A stretch of 64,000 nt of DNA from Acanthosepion pharaonis (taxonomy: Eukaryota > Mollusca > Cephalopoda > Sepiida > Sepiidae). Where the stretch lies: contig CAHIKZ030004549.1 of NCBI GenBank assembly GCA_903632075.3, positions 245,001-309,000 on the forward strand, read 5' to 3'. A program made the translations under genes and the position numbers. Below, in pieces: positions 32,640 to 44,381 of this stretch. Numbering within the stretch: the first letter of the stretch is position 1; each line of letters begins with the position of its first letter. The notes beneath the pieces are model-generated. The model did no database searches and was not told the DNA's origin. It saw only the letters and a program-made list of their open reading frames with translations.

Positions 32640-34080
32640 TTGAATTGAAATAATAATTTATAACATTTTATGTATTGATACTTTTTTGGATCCTTATGTG
32701 GTTGAAAAGAAAAATAAAATGCACTGCCCAGCACAGAGATTGAGCTCACAGCCTTCAGTCAACTAGCTAGAGATTTTAGCTTTTACTGAAGATGTAACTC
32801 CTGTTGACTGGTATAAAAACGCCCAGTGGAGCTCTTTTGAAGCCAATGCTTTTTCTCTCTTGTCAGGATTTTTGTCTCTTGCCTGTAGAACCTTTGTCAC
32901 TTAGCTTACTCACTGCCACCTCCACACAACGGCTTTTTGCCAGTTGCTCTGTTAGTTGATTGCATAAAAAGTCAATTAGAGAGCGGAAGAGAAGACTAAG
33001 GAGTCAAAACAAACAAAGATAATAAGAAAAAAGACTATTACTTAATTTAAACCACACTCTCTGAAAGGAATAATTATATTGGGACGATAATGAATTACAG
33101 AAATCATAAATGTTTCCCCAGTTTTACATGGTCATGATATATAAATTTATTTTAATATATAATTAAATTATAAAGCTAATATTGAATTTTCAGAAAAAAA
33201 TTGTCCAGTGTATATAAATAAAACAAATTGCAATATTATTTTTATCATTTTTTTAATAAAAGGTTTTATCAAAACATAGCACATGATATTCCATTTGTAT
33301 TTTAAGTTCTTCAATTTCTATAAAAGGTTTGCAAGAAAAAACATTTATACAACTTTCATTTCTATTCAAATACCTTCATTTTCCGTAAAAGGTTTTGAAG
33401 AACACCAATTACTCCACATGATCTTACATTTGTATTTAGATGGTTTTTTTTTTCATTTTATATAAAATCTTTCCAATAAGAAATTTCTTATCCTACAGGA
33501 TCTTTCATTTTTATTTAAATGTTTTCATTTTCTCTGAATGTTATTTTTAAGTTTGGCAAAGATCATGGATCTTATGATAATATTTCCTTCCATTTTGCAA
33601 TTTGAAAAATAAAACAGAGTAAAAGTAAATTTCAGAAGAAAGTAATTTCATTTTAAAACTAGTTTTTGCCAAGTTATTCTGAAGATACTTTCTAATTTTT
33701 AATACATCATTTTTTTTCATATCAGCTGAAATAGAAATTGAAAATACAATGAATGTTACAAATAGACAAACAATTTATAAATAATTCCTAAAATTTATAA
33801 ATAATTCCTAAAATTTAAGATAAACTGAATAATTCTGCTATTAAGTGATTTTTTCCCACTATCTGTAGACATGTAGGTAAAAACAGAAACTGAATAATTC
33901 TAAATAGGTTCATATATTTGTAGTAATGTCCACATTTCCAACACAGTTCAAATGCTCAACTGAATATCCAAACAAAGTGGGATATGTTAATGAATCTTCC
34001 CAAAGTAAGTCTATCATAGAAAAAAACTGATAATTTTTGGAATGAAGAGGTTATCTTTATTTACATTTGTTTACAGTCAG
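32640..34080. other. no recognised gene
   Basis: AT-rich sequence; a 23-bp unit (AATTTATAAATAATTCCTAA type) is duplicated at 33772-33815. No coding evidence. Confidence 0.45.
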
Positions 34081-34084
34081 ACTA

Positions 34085-34180
34085 TGAAATATCCTTAGCT
34101 ATGGAGAGCAAAATGAGAACAATCTATTCGATAGATTAAATAAAGGGTTTAGTTCAATGCATTCATCAATCGAGCAGTCA
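34085..34180 (+). repeat. tRNA-derived SINE middle fragment
   Basis: AGAACAATCTATTCGATAGA followed by TAAATAAAGGGTTTAGTTCA matches the GAACAGTCTACCCCAGT...AAGGGGTTCAGTTC segment of the SINE family. Confidence 0.5.
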
Positions 34181-34439
34181 GTGCTACTTTCAGTTGAAAG
34201 TTATAAAACCTTTTTATTATAAAATTTTTTCAAACAAATAGATTTCTCAAGTTCAGTATCACACTTTCCAGTATTGATGGAAGTTTCCTTTCTAACCTTT
34301 TGTTTATAGTGTGGAATGTCAACATCTTGATTATTATTATTTTTTCTTCTAGTTAAATGTAATATCCATTTTAGTTGTGTTGTTGTTGTTGTTGCATTAC
34401 CTACAGACGATAATGGATATGGCCCCATTCACATAAATA

Positions 34440-34760
34440 CAGTAGTAAATACTCTATGTAGGTCTACAGTTGAAGATTCATCTCCAGCTGTGCTGGTCAA
34501 ATTCTCTACTGCTGGGCAGAGAGGATCCCCCAGACGAGGCTATGTCAAAGGGCAGAGTCTCATCTCAGGAAACAGCTACCCAACCTCGTTTTATATGAGG
34601 TCTATCGGGAATTTTTGGCCGAGCATACAGGCTTGGATATCCCACATTAAATCCGGCTTTGTGCCACATCTGACCACATGGTGTGGTTGGTAGATATCCT
34701 ACAGTTGGAGATTCATTGTGGAATTCATTTGACTCACTTCTAGCAGTTGAGTACTTCTTC
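34440..34760. other. unassigned repeat-like segment
   Basis: The motif CTACAGTTGAAGATTCAT near 34461 recurs as CTACAGTTGGAGATTCAT near 34698, and GGCTTTGTGCCACATCTGA resembles CCTTGTGCCACATCTAAG at 51105. It may belong to a dispersed family that also includes 51005-51200. Confidence 0.35.
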
Positions 34761-35109
34761 TATGCACCACTGGCAAATCTTATATGTGTTTTTCTTGTTC
34801 TAAGTATTATCATCCATTACCAACCTTCATTTGATTATTCTATTCAGTAACCTTCCCTAGGTTACAACAGTTGTATAAAATTACCCTGACTGCTGCCTGA
34901 TCTATGTTAAATTTCCTTGTCTCCTATACTAAATATGTTATAACTGATCTATATACCAAGATATCTGAAGGTTTTATAATTTATTCATTCCATATCCTGA
35001 ATTTTAATGATGGTTTCAGAGTAGGTGCCATCACTGCTTTAATCCCAAGGTTCTCTACCCATGAGTGGGAACTAATCAAGGTGAAGGGCAAATCAGAAAT
35101 CAAACCAGT

Positions 35110-35250
35110 CACAACCTTAGTAAAATTATGAATCCACCTCTTCTCTCATCTTTAGTTATGGGTAAAATAACAGGGTAGACTGGATTTTCTAGCATTGGTT
35201 GGCAAACAACTCTGAATTCAAAACCTAGGGATAGTCATGGTAATGCACAT
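35110..35250 (+). repeat. SINE-like dispersed repeat body
   Basis: AATCCACCTCTTCTCTC, AGTTATGGGTAAAATAACAG, GGTAGACTGGATTTTCTAGC, TTGGCAAACAACTCTGAATT and CAAAACCTAGGGA are collinear with 2810-3050 and 59760-59890. Confidence 0.7.
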
Positions 35251-35325
35251 TTTACAGATATTAAAGAAAAGGAATATGTGGAGAGCCATGATTACCTCGG
35301 TCCTGAATGAATCTGATATTTAAGA
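35250..35325 (+). repeat. LINE KLWRAMI-type terminal fragment
   Basis: GGAATATGTGGAGAGCCATG and ATTACCTCGGTCCTGAA match the DNA for the terminal KLWRAMI segment at 4690 and 48715. Confidence 0.6.
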
Positions 35326-35739
35326 ACATGGACTGTGAATGTGTATTATTATTATTATTATTATTAAACAAGTAAGTTTTTCCAAAGCACTGCATAATAA
35401 TCTAATTTACACATACAATCTAAAAAATAAATTGTCCAAAAGTATTGACAGTGATCCAGTTTCAATTTTTTCATTTTTTCTCAAAGACAGAAAAAATGGC
35501 ACATTGTGCAATTTGTTTTAGCACAATACCTTTTAAACGTTCTTCAAGAAAAAGGTAATTTTCAGTCCAGTCACACATTTCCAAATAGTTTTATACTAAG
35601 TATAATCAATAAATAATTGATACAATTTAGTCCAAGTAATATCTTTTTAAGATAATAAAGTTTTCGTTTGTTTTTGTATATTTATTTGTTGTTTCTTCCA
35701 TCACACTTCTCATTTGTGGTACTTTCTTCTAGTCAGGTT

Positions 35740-36240
35740 CTTCTGATATGTATTTAGAGGTTCTTGATAAAATCCAAAGAAGAATCTGCAATGTTATCAG
35801 TCATAACCTGGCATCTCAGCTTCAATCACTTCCCCACTGTTGTAAACTAGCTTCCCTGTTTTTTTTTGTTCTATAGATATTTTCATGGTAATTGTTTTGA
35901 TGAGCTTTTCGCTCTGGTAGCTCAACTTTAAAAATTTAAACAATAGCAGCTAGATCTCTTCATTTTATAGTTGAAATTGCTAGATGCAACCATAACTTCT
36001 ATGTTAACTGTTTCTTGTCTCACACTTCTTTCTAGTGGAACTACTCTTCTGGCTTCTTGCTTCCCAGTCAACTTTGATCTTCAAATGTAAATGCAATATC
36101 AATTATTATCTTCTGACTTCTTAATTCCTGTTCTTTTATTGTTCTCTATCCTTAATAATGTTTTCTTATTCTCCAATTCTCTCATACTCTTGTGTCTTGG
36201 TGGCTTTATTGCCTTGCTTGGAGTGAAATGATTAAAAAAT
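35740..36240 (+). pseudogene. LINE C-terminal pseudogene with 3' end
   Basis: Frames give YLEVLDKIQRRICNVISHNL, ASQLQSLP, CSIDIFMVIV and the end CLGGFIALLGVK-equivalent. The DNA ends with CCTTGCTTGGAGTGAAATGA and TTAAAAAATGG, the family 3' end. Same family as 17300-18128, with stops and short deletions. Confidence 0.75.
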
Positions 36241-36915
36241 GGACATACTATAATTTTCAAAAGAGGTTTTATTTTGTAGTTAATAGTATTAAAAGAATAA
36301 AACAATAAAATTATTATTAAGAATTGTAACATAAAATTGGCAAACTGAATGAACCACAGAGACAATGGATGATGTTAGTTGTTAATCACTATGAAATTTC
36401 CAAAGGTTCAGCTTATAGACTCAGCATGTGGAAGAAATGACCTTTAATAAAAAAATAAAAAAAAACTTCATTTGTCTGACACCTAACAGGGAACACCAAC
36501 CATGTTAGATGTTAGTTTTGCTATCCCTGAGTAATGTCTCTATATTCAGTGGCTCAATCAAGTATTGATAGACTGTATAATACTCTAATTTACTCATGGA
36601 AGACTGCCTGCTAATGAGAAGGGGGCCACTTGTTATTTTTTTTGTAAGAAGTGATACTGTAAAAAAAAAGGCCAAAGTGGATAATATAAATAATTCTTGT
36701 GGCTTTCAGGAGGAATGTAATATATTATTTATTTATCTGTTAACAGCCTGAAGTGGAAGTGACGACTTTCTGAAAAAGTGAGGAAGTCAGGAGATTATCC
36801 AAATCCATTTTTGAGCAAAATTGAGTCAGAATAAAGGTTACTACTCAATGGCAAAATCAATTTGTAGCTCTGGAAACAAAATGGAAAAACTGACACAATT
36901 AACTTCAAACAAAAA
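36240..36915. other. no recognised gene
   Basis: No repeats, RNA gene or plausible frame found. Confidence 0.45.
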
Positions 36916-36919
36916 CTGA

Positions 36920-36963
36920 AAAATGTCTATCTCTCTCTTTCTCTTTCACTCTTGCTTTCTATT

Positions 36964-36994
<31 letters not shown>

Positions 36995-37212
36995 TTCACT
37001 TTCTTTCTCTCTCTATCTCTATCTCTCTCTTCTTCTTTTCTATTTGTCTCAGTTCCTCTCTCTTTTTCTCTTTCTCTCTCTTTCTCTCTCTCACTCCCTA
37101 ACTCTTTCACTTTCTTTCTCTCTCTGTCTCTATTTCTCTATTCCTCTTTTCTCTTTGTCTCTCTCTTTCTCTTTTTCTCTTTCTCTCTTTCCATTTCTCT
37201 CTTTCTTCAACA
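36920..37212 (+). repeat. polypyrimidine (TCTCTT)n tract
   Basis: Nearly 290 bp of C and T on the plus strand with few purines. Long Ser/Leu/Phe frames here are artefacts. Such mirror-like purine-pyrimidine tracts can form triplex DNA. Confidence 0.95.
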
Positions 37213-37314
37213 GTGCAAAAGAAGAGGAAGAAAGAAGGTAAAAATTCTAAATATCAAACAAACGTCAATCATTTGGCAATGCGACTTTCAGTTGTGATGG
37301 TAGTGTTTTCAAGG

Positions 37315-37490
37315 TGAATTCTGGTAACATATATACAGGAACAAAGATGCAACAGGTATAATGGTTATTAGTACAGAAAATGGAATCAGTAAATTGTCTG
37401 AATACTAGTTAAAACTCTTTATGTTCCATTTTTTTTTTACAAAAGGCCTGAACCCACTTCTTCCTTTACTGTGTATCTTCACAAAATATC
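37315..37490 (+). repeat. unnamed dispersed repeat, shared with 57460
   Basis: TAATGGTTATTAGTACAGAA, AATGGAATCAGTAAATTGTC and CCTGAACCCACTTCTTCCTT are collinear with 57500-57630 (AAAGGTTATTAAGCAACAAA, ATGGAATTAGCAAATCAAG, GGTTGGACCCACTTTTCTTT). Confidence 0.5.
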
Positions 37491-37964
37491 TTGTTTCTAG
37501 CATATCACAATTGTTAAAATAACAAAAGGTAGGAAATCCTACTCTTTTATTTATTTTTTATTTACTCTACATTGCTAGCCGAGACAGGAGGAGCAGAAAG
37601 CTTTTACCTCTATAATTAACCTTGACTAGGTCCAATATATATAAAATCATGCAGTTCCTGTACGCTGTATGTGGAATATATGGAGATATTTTTGGTTTTA
37701 GAAGGTTTGATTTTACAGGGTAGTATCTCTAGTTGCATGGTCATCCATTCTCATTCACCTTAATTTGGGACTCATGATATTTCTTGTCAGAGGGAAAGTG
37801 TTTTAATAAGAGATAGAAAGTGTAACACCAAAATCTGAAAACACATTGTGTCAGTGAAAGAAACCTTCCACAAGCCAATCAAAATATTAAGAAACTGGAA
37901 AACTTTGTTAAGGAAAAAGAACAGAATACTCAAATGTTACATAATATGAGTCTTACTATATGGT

Positions 37965-38062
37965 AGTGATGGGTGGAGAATCTCCACAAAATTGTGGTTC
38001 CACAGAAGGATACTGAGAATAACATGAACTGAATATGTGAGCAGTGACAAAGTTTTATTTAA
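37965..38062 (+). pseudogene. LINE fragment (WFYRRMLRI region)
   Basis: Translates as LWFHRRILRIT, a stop, then EYVSSDKVLF, matching the AEMWFYRRMLRIPWTDHVSNEEVL region seen at 5950-6345. Confidence 0.65.
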
Positions 38063-38089
38063 TCACTGAATAGATGTTCCGATATATTT

Positions 38090-39635
38090 ATTTTAGTGGG
38101 AATTAAAATATTTCTCGGAGGATGGACATTTCAGTGGTGTATTACAAATATTTCTGGAAAGAGAGTCATTTTAGTGGGCCATTACAAATATTTCTAGGAG
38201 TGTCATTTCAGTGTGGCATTATAAAAATTTCTGGTAGGAGAGCCAATTCAGTTGGCCATTACAAATATTTCTAGAACAAACATTTCATTTGGCCTTTACA
38301 AATATTCTGTAGGCTATTGTATATATATATATATCTTGGAGAACTGCCATTTCAGTTTGCCATTAAAAATATATCTGGTATAACAGCCATTTCAGTTGGC
38401 CATTACAAATATTTCTGGGGGAACAAACATTTCACTTGGCCTTTACAAATATTTCTTGCAGAACAGCCATTACAAATATTTCTGTGAGAATAGCCATTTC
38501 AGTGGCCCGTTGCAAATATTCCTGGGGAAGAATAGCCATTTCAGTTGGCCATTGATAATATTCCTGTTAGGACAGTCATTTCAATGCACCAATACAAATA
38601 TTTATGGAAGGACAGTCATTTCAGTGGGCCATTACAAATATTTCTGGGGGAGAACAGTCATTTCAGTTTGTTATGACAAATATGTGAGAATAGCCATTTC
38701 AGTTGGCCATGACAAATATTTCTGTGAGGACAATCATTTCAGTTTGCCATTGCAACTATTTCTATGTGGACTGTCATTTCAGTAGGACATTACAAATATT
38801 TCTTAGAGAATGGCAAATATTTCTGGAAGAACAGCCATTTCATTTGGCCATAAAAAATATTTCTGGGAGGACAATTATTTCTTTGGGCCACTGTATATAT
38901 ATCTTGGAAAACGGCCATTTCAGTTGGTCATTAGAAATTTATCTGGTATAACAGTCAATTCAGTGGTTTATTACAAATATTTCTTTGAGAACAGCCATTT
39001 CAGCTTTTCTTTACAAATATTTCTGTGAGGACAGTCACTTCAGTGAGCTATTAAAAATATATCTGTGTGGACACCTCTTTCAGTTGGGCATTAGAAATAT
39101 TTCTGTGAGGACAGTCATTTCAGTGAGCCAATAAAAATATATCTGTGTGGACACCTCTTTCAGTTGGGCATTAGAAATATTTCTGTGAGGACAGTCATTT
39201 CAGTGAGCCATTAAAAATATATCTGTGTGGACACCTCTTTCAGTTGGGCATTAGAAATATTTCTGTGAGGACAGTCATTTCAGTGTGCCTTTACAATTAT
39301 TTCTTTGAGGACAGCAATTTCATTTCACCATTACGAATATTCCTTAGACAACAGTCATTCTGTGAGCCATTGCAAATATATCTGTGAGAATAGCTATTTC
39401 ATTTGGCTATCACAAATATTTCGGGGAGAACAGTCATTTCAGTTGGACATTATAAATATTTCTGGGAGTTCAGCCATTTCAGTGGGCCATTATAAATATT
39501 TCTGAGAGGAAGTCCCATTTTATTGTGACATTATAAATACTTTTGTGAGGTGGGCCCCATTTCAGTGGTTTATTGAAAATATTTCTAAGAGGGCCCCATT
39601 TCTGTGAGGTATTATAAATATTTCTGCCAGATGAG
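38090..39635 (+). repeat. 40-bp minisatellite, about 38 copies
   Basis: The unit is roughly CATTACAAATATTTCTGGGA followed by GGACAGTCATTTCAGTGGGC, with 38-41 bp spacing and much divergence. The four plus-strand open frames inside are produced by the repeat, whose 40-bp unit cycles through all frames, and share no real protein family. Confidence 0.93.
39053..39292 (+). repeat. 80-bp dimeric higher-order repeat
   Basis: ATCTGTGTGGACACCTCTTT recurs at 39061, 39141 and 39221, exactly 80 bp apart. Each 80-bp unit joins two different 40-bp variants and is far more uniform than the surrounding array, so it arose recently. Confidence 0.93.
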
Positions 39636-39639
39636 ATAA

Positions 39640-40380
39640 TGCCAATTAAAAATCTGTGATGGTTAACATGGCAACAATGTTTATTAAGAAAATAAAAGAA
39701 AGAAACTTAACAAATTTGCTGATATTACTGTTGTGAATATGGATTATCTCCTCTTAGATAATCCAAGCTATAAAAGCTGTATACTTCTGCTGTCAAGTCA
39801 GATGAGTAGTAGTATTCTTAATTGAATAAACGATTACTAGACAGAATCTCTTGTCCTGTTTTCATTACAATTACTATGTTCCACAGCTATATTTATTATG
39901 TTATAGATATACATGTTAAAAAAAATATAACAAAAAAAATGGCTTGAAAATATGTACTGAACTTGGGAAACTTGAACCTTTGTGCCCGCCAAAAAACAGA
40001 GTGTCAGATGGACACATTTTCCTCTAGACACTGCTATTATTTTAACTACCTTCACTCTTTGGTAATGTTTATTGTTTTAAAAAGTGATGACTAGAATTTA
40101 TAAGAAAAATATGTTACGTAAGTGAGTTGTTGCCCTTGGTAAACTGCACTCTCTAAGATCACGTATATTGTCAAACCAACCAATCACTAGCCAGAATATG
40201 TTGGCACCAATTATAAAGAACGCTATTCTGTTCTTTTACTCTTGCTCTTTTCTGCCAAGATCTGCCAGACACAGAACATCAAAATCATCTCTGATTCTAC
40301 CTGCACTTTGACATGAGAGCCGTACTATATTAGTACGTAAACAAAACCATTCTATGACACCAAGGAATTCAGTTAAATGG
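39640..40380. other. no recognised gene
   Basis: AT-rich; no feature supported. Confidence 0.45.
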
Positions 40381-40385
40381 AAGTA

Positions 40386-40570
40386 AGTGTAACCCGGATA
40401 TAAGAGACCCGGATATAAGAGAAACCCGGATATAAGAGAGATTTTCTCTGGTCCCAAATTAGAGCCATACTTACCTAAACAAAATAGACCAAACCCGGAT
40501 ATAAGAGAAACCCGGATATAAGAGACTTCTTCTCCAGTCCCGACAACCCTCTTATATCCGGGTTACACTG
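40386..40570. mobile_element. 185-bp TIR element (pogo/Tigger-like MITE)
   Basis: The left end AGTGTAACCCGGATATAAGA and the right end TCTTATATCCGGGTTACACT are inverted copies, each next to TA (40384-40385 and 40571-40572). Ends of the type CAGT...CCGGATATAA resemble those of pogo/Tigger family MITEs. Inside, ACCCGGATATAAGAGA is repeated directly: three copies at the left end and two near 40493-40523. Confidence 0.85.
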
Positions 40571-40574
40571 TATA

Positions 40575-41595
40575 TTGTTTCATTATAATATAGCCACAAA
40601 CAGAACAATTTGTTTGCAACAAGAACTATTATTTCTATAGTATTTGTATATATGAATTTCAATAATATTCCTTTTAACTTTCAAATTGTGTTCTTCCTGT
40701 ATTGATATTATTTGCTGCTTAAATCATCATAAATTATAATGAAAGGGGATTTATAAATTTTTGTTCTTGAGAATTGATAACAAAAACAATAAACACTATT
40801 TATTTATTAGATTGTTTATTGGAATGGTTGGCAAAACATTGAATGAATTGTCAATCGATTCAAACTTTATAAAATGGTAAATAATAAAGATTTCCTTAAA
40901 GTTGGTTCACATTTTTTAATAATTTAGTAAATGTTTATAAATAAAAAATTGTTTCATCTTTATTTCTTTATAATTTGGTGAATGGTAAATATTGTGTTGC
41001 ATTAGTTTTAATTGTATTAGTTTTACAATATAGTAAATATAAAATTATTCTTGTAAATATACAATTTATAAAGAATGTTTAATATTTTTGTTGTAAATTC
41101 TCAAAAAAAAATGTATAAATTCAGTTTCATCATATATTTAGTTTTTTTACAATTCTAATAATCGTTTTTAAAGCAATAAACATTGCTGATGAGTGAAGGT
41201 AATTAAAATAATAGCAGTCAAAAGGAAAACTGTCATTTGACACTGTTTTTTTTTTTTGCAGGCATAAAGGTCCAAGTTTACTGAACGCTCCTTATTACAA
41301 GTCATTGAAAATAGAAATTATGGAAATGGCCACAAATATTGAATCTAAAAAATCTTGGTGATGACGATGAGATAAGATGTTGCGACCCAGTAAATGGTTA
41401 AAGAAATAACAAAACCAGGGTTGCAGATATATCATATATTAAAGAGTAAGTACAACAGAAGAGTATTACACAACTAGTGAGTGTGTGTTGGTTGACCCAG
41501 TGTTCAATCTATTCAACTGTTCCTCCAAGGCCTTCTCTCCTGCCAATCATAGTAGGCAGAAGAGTTCAACATAGACTCTTTAGAGGGAGGACACC
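40575..41595. other. no recognised gene
   Basis: Very AT-rich, with short repeated motifs such as AAATGGTAAATA and AATTTATAAA. Nothing supported. Confidence 0.45.
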
Positions 41596-41604
41596 ACAAC
41601 AAAA

Positions 41605-41995
41605 AGTAACATATAAACAGAAAATATATTAAATAATTGTTGAACTTAATCCATTTCATAATATGTTGTCAATGTTTATGTTAAGATACATTTTGTGAGC
41701 AGATATGATCATTCAAGAAAGTTCGTTGAAAATTTGTTGTTTATAAATAGTAATTTGGACTTTGCTAACCAGACACTTCTTTGTGGTTGAATGGCTAACA
41801 GCACGTCAGATCAAATGACAGTTCCCATTAGGGTTATAGGTTTGATTCCTATCGGATATTTTCTACAAAATTTCTTCAACACTCAGGCTGGTAAATATAA
41901 TTAATACTGTTTATTTAAAAAAAAAACAGAGCATTTACTTAAATAAATTGTATCTATTAAATAATGTATAAACAGAAAATATATTAAATATATAC
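41605..41995 (+). repeat. tandem-type repeat with tRNA-like module
   Basis: A segment containing TATAAACAGAAAATATATTA occurs at both 41608 and 41965, about 355 bp apart, and the same arrangement occurs at 58910-59290. Between the two is GTGGTTGAATGGCTAACAGC and, 50 bp on, TATAGGTTTGATTCCTATCG, which look like tRNA A and B boxes (about 41783-41855). Confidence 0.7.
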
Positions 41996-42208
41996 TAAGA
42001 ATAAATATACATTTGTTCCTCACAGTTCAATGCAACTCTGAGTTTCATGCATGTAGCAATTGTTATGTAGAAATTAAAAACTGACTGTTGTAATACATCA
42101 ATATTTATAACCTACTGGCAAGATAGTGGAGTAGTCCATTTACATAGAGAAAAATATGTAAATTGGATTTTTAAGTGGTGAAATTAAGATTTCATGAAAA
42201 AATAATTA

Positions 42209-42724
42209 CCATATTTTCCAGCTTACAAGATGCACTTTTTTCCTAAAAAATACCCTGAAAAATACATGTACATCTTCCAAAAGATGAATGTATGGCAACA
42301 CCCAGGCTCAAGTAAAACTGGATGGTCACTTAATTGGCTTGAATGATAGGGGCATAGATTTGTATGCTGAATCATTACACTATAATGTAGCTATCTATCT
42401 AATTCAGCCTTTTATCTGATGTAACCCCAGTACTTAGCTTTTACAAATATTTCCAAGACTATAAACCTTCCTGGAGCTGAGCCACAAACTTAAACGTGAT
42501 ATTTTTACTAGCAGTGACAGGAGCCTTTCTGCTCTTGACTAGTATGTCATTGTCATACAAACAAAATCAGACGAGTGATTAATATAAACAATACATGGCA
42601 CCAGTATGTGATGGACACATGGTGACTGTGTTGTTGTACAAGAATGGCTTTTTTTCTTAGAAATTTCTTTCCAATATTAGGTGCGTCTTCCAAGCTGCAG
42701 CATCTTGTAAGCTGGAAAATATGG
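42209..42724. mobile_element. 516-bp TIR element with TA target duplication
   Basis: Perfect 25-bp inverted ends start CCATATTTTCCAGCTTACAA on the left and mirror on the right, each flanked by TA (42207-42208, 42725-42726). No transposase frame inside, so it is non-autonomous. Ends beginning with the CCATATTTTCC motif are seen in several MITE families. Confidence 0.9.
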
Positions 42725-42929
42725 TATTGAGAATAATATAATATGTGAATTTATAAATAATATTGGTTTTCTGTAATTATAGAAAAACAATATTATTTAC
42801 AAATTCATATATCCATTAAAGAACTGTGTCCTTGATCAAACCAAATTCATAAATAATTATACTGGATATACTACAACATGCCTAGCATGAAGACTCACAT
42901 TACATCTCTCAGATCAGAGCTCAATTAAG

Positions 42930-43135
42930 TATCATTTAAATATACATGGAGACCTATCAAACTTCATTTGCAACATAGTCATTGATAATACAAATATATT
43001 AACCTCATCTACATGTAAAAAAGGGTTTAAAATAATAGAAGCATTATTAATAAAAAAAATTAAAAAAACAACACTCAATAAAATCAGCAATGAACACTGC
43101 CACAATGTGCTGACCGTGTCTGGAAAATAAAACAT
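42930..43135 (-). repeat. dispersed repeat shared with insertion at 25319-25777
   Basis: The minus strand has GTCAGCACATTGTGGCAGTG and then TTGAGTGTTGTTTTTTTAA and CATGTAGATGAGGTTAATA, collinear with 25480-25590. The GTTTTTGT block is AT-rich, so only the shared order makes it convincing. Confidence 0.65.
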
Positions 43136-43144
43136 TCCTATTGA

Positions 43145-43782
43145 GTCAATAGCTTTGTTCACCGCAAGGAAAGTTGGCTCCCTTTGCCATGCCAGGAAAT
43201 TTTTCTCACCATAGTCGATCCTTCAAATCTACAATTCAACCTTTCACCCTTGCATGGAGTATTATTGCCATATATGGTCTGGAGCCCCTTCTGTTTGTCT
43301 CAAGATCCTTGATAGAATCCAGAGACAGATATGCAATGTAAATGGCCCTGATCTGGCATCTCTTCTGCAGTCGCTCTTTGACAGATGTGCCATCGCCTCC
43401 CTCTGTCTTTTTTACAAATACTTTCATGGTAACTGCTCAAATGACTTGCTTTTGCTGGTTCCCAGACTTCATGAATTTAAGCGTTCGACTAGGCTGGCAT
43501 CTCGCTCTCACCCTTTCACTGTCAAAACTGTTAAATGTAGCTGTCTCTTCTACTCCAATAGCTTCATGTCTCACACTTCTCACCTGTGGAACTCCCTCCC
43601 CATTTCCTGTTTCCCTGATAGCTATAATCTCCAACTATTCAAATGTAATGTCAATCAACATCTCCCGATGCCTTGATCTATCCCCTATCCTTCTCTTCAT
43701 CCTTTCCTCTATCACTCCAACTCTGTGTAACCCCTTGCCTGCTTGTGACTTCCCATCTTGTTGGGGATGAAATGCTTAAAAA
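43145..43782 (+). pseudogene. LINE C-terminal pseudogene, best-preserved frame
   Basis: An open frame (43254-43676) reads MEYYCHIWSGAPSVCLKILD, RIQRQICNVNGPDLASLLQS, IASLCLFYKYFHGNCSNDLL, LVPRLHEFKRSTRLASRSHP, FTVKTVKCSCLFYSNSFMSH and SHLWNSLPISCFPDSYNLQL, ending FKCNVNQHLPMP. It is extended upstream by TARKVGSLCHARKFF. It is the C-terminal 150 residues of a LINE reverse-transcriptase protein, ending in the family 3' UTR and a short A run (43773). This is the most intact copy, but it has no RT palm or endonuclease. Confidence 0.9.
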
Positions 43783-44381
43783 AAAAAAACAATTCATACA
43801 TTCAGTTAAAATTAAAAATAAAATCATCTTTGGTAATGGCTAAAAGTATAGCCAAAACTATAACTAATGAATTGGCTAAAATGTCTCATGGATTGAGTTG
43901 GATCTTTTCTAATTGATTTCTTTAGCTCTAACCTGAAATAATGATCCCTCTTCTCATTGTGACCTCCTTATCCAGTTTTCCTCTCTACTGTTCCCTCTTT
44001 TTTAAATTTATTCACCGTTCACTTGATGGTTCTTGAACGGACTTTGAAGATGGAAAATAAAGTATGAACGTACGTACCATTAAGAATGAGAATAACTCAA
44101 AGTGTTTTTCTTATGACAAATGGTGTCAAGATGGCTAAATATCTTATCTAAAAATCTGGAAAAAAGAAACTCAATTAGTTTAGTGGTTTTTAAGATATTA
44201 AACATTTTGCAGGATAAACAATTATGCTGTTACATGATTTGGACAATTTTGCTGTTACACCCGGTATATCAGAGAAAGAGGGAGAGAGAACTCTCTTGCG
44301 ACATATGAGAGCCAAACACTTTAGTTTAGAACTGACCTACATGTAAGTATATTTGTATAGGGTGATTCCAAAAATACAGTA

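Noticed and set aside
36923..37297. Ser/Leu/Phe-rich open frame
   Set aside because: Artefact of the polypyrimidine tract.
38396..39505. A possible protein with tandem repeats (HFSxxLQIFL units), considered as degenerate zinc fingers
   Set aside because: The 40-bp unit is not a multiple of three, frames change along the array, no Cys-His pattern of C2H2 fingers is present, and the 80-bp dimer is not the 84-bp zinc-finger repeat.
38090..39635. CRISPR-like array of 40-bp units
   Set aside because: The units vary along their whole length and there are no unique spacers between conserved repeats.
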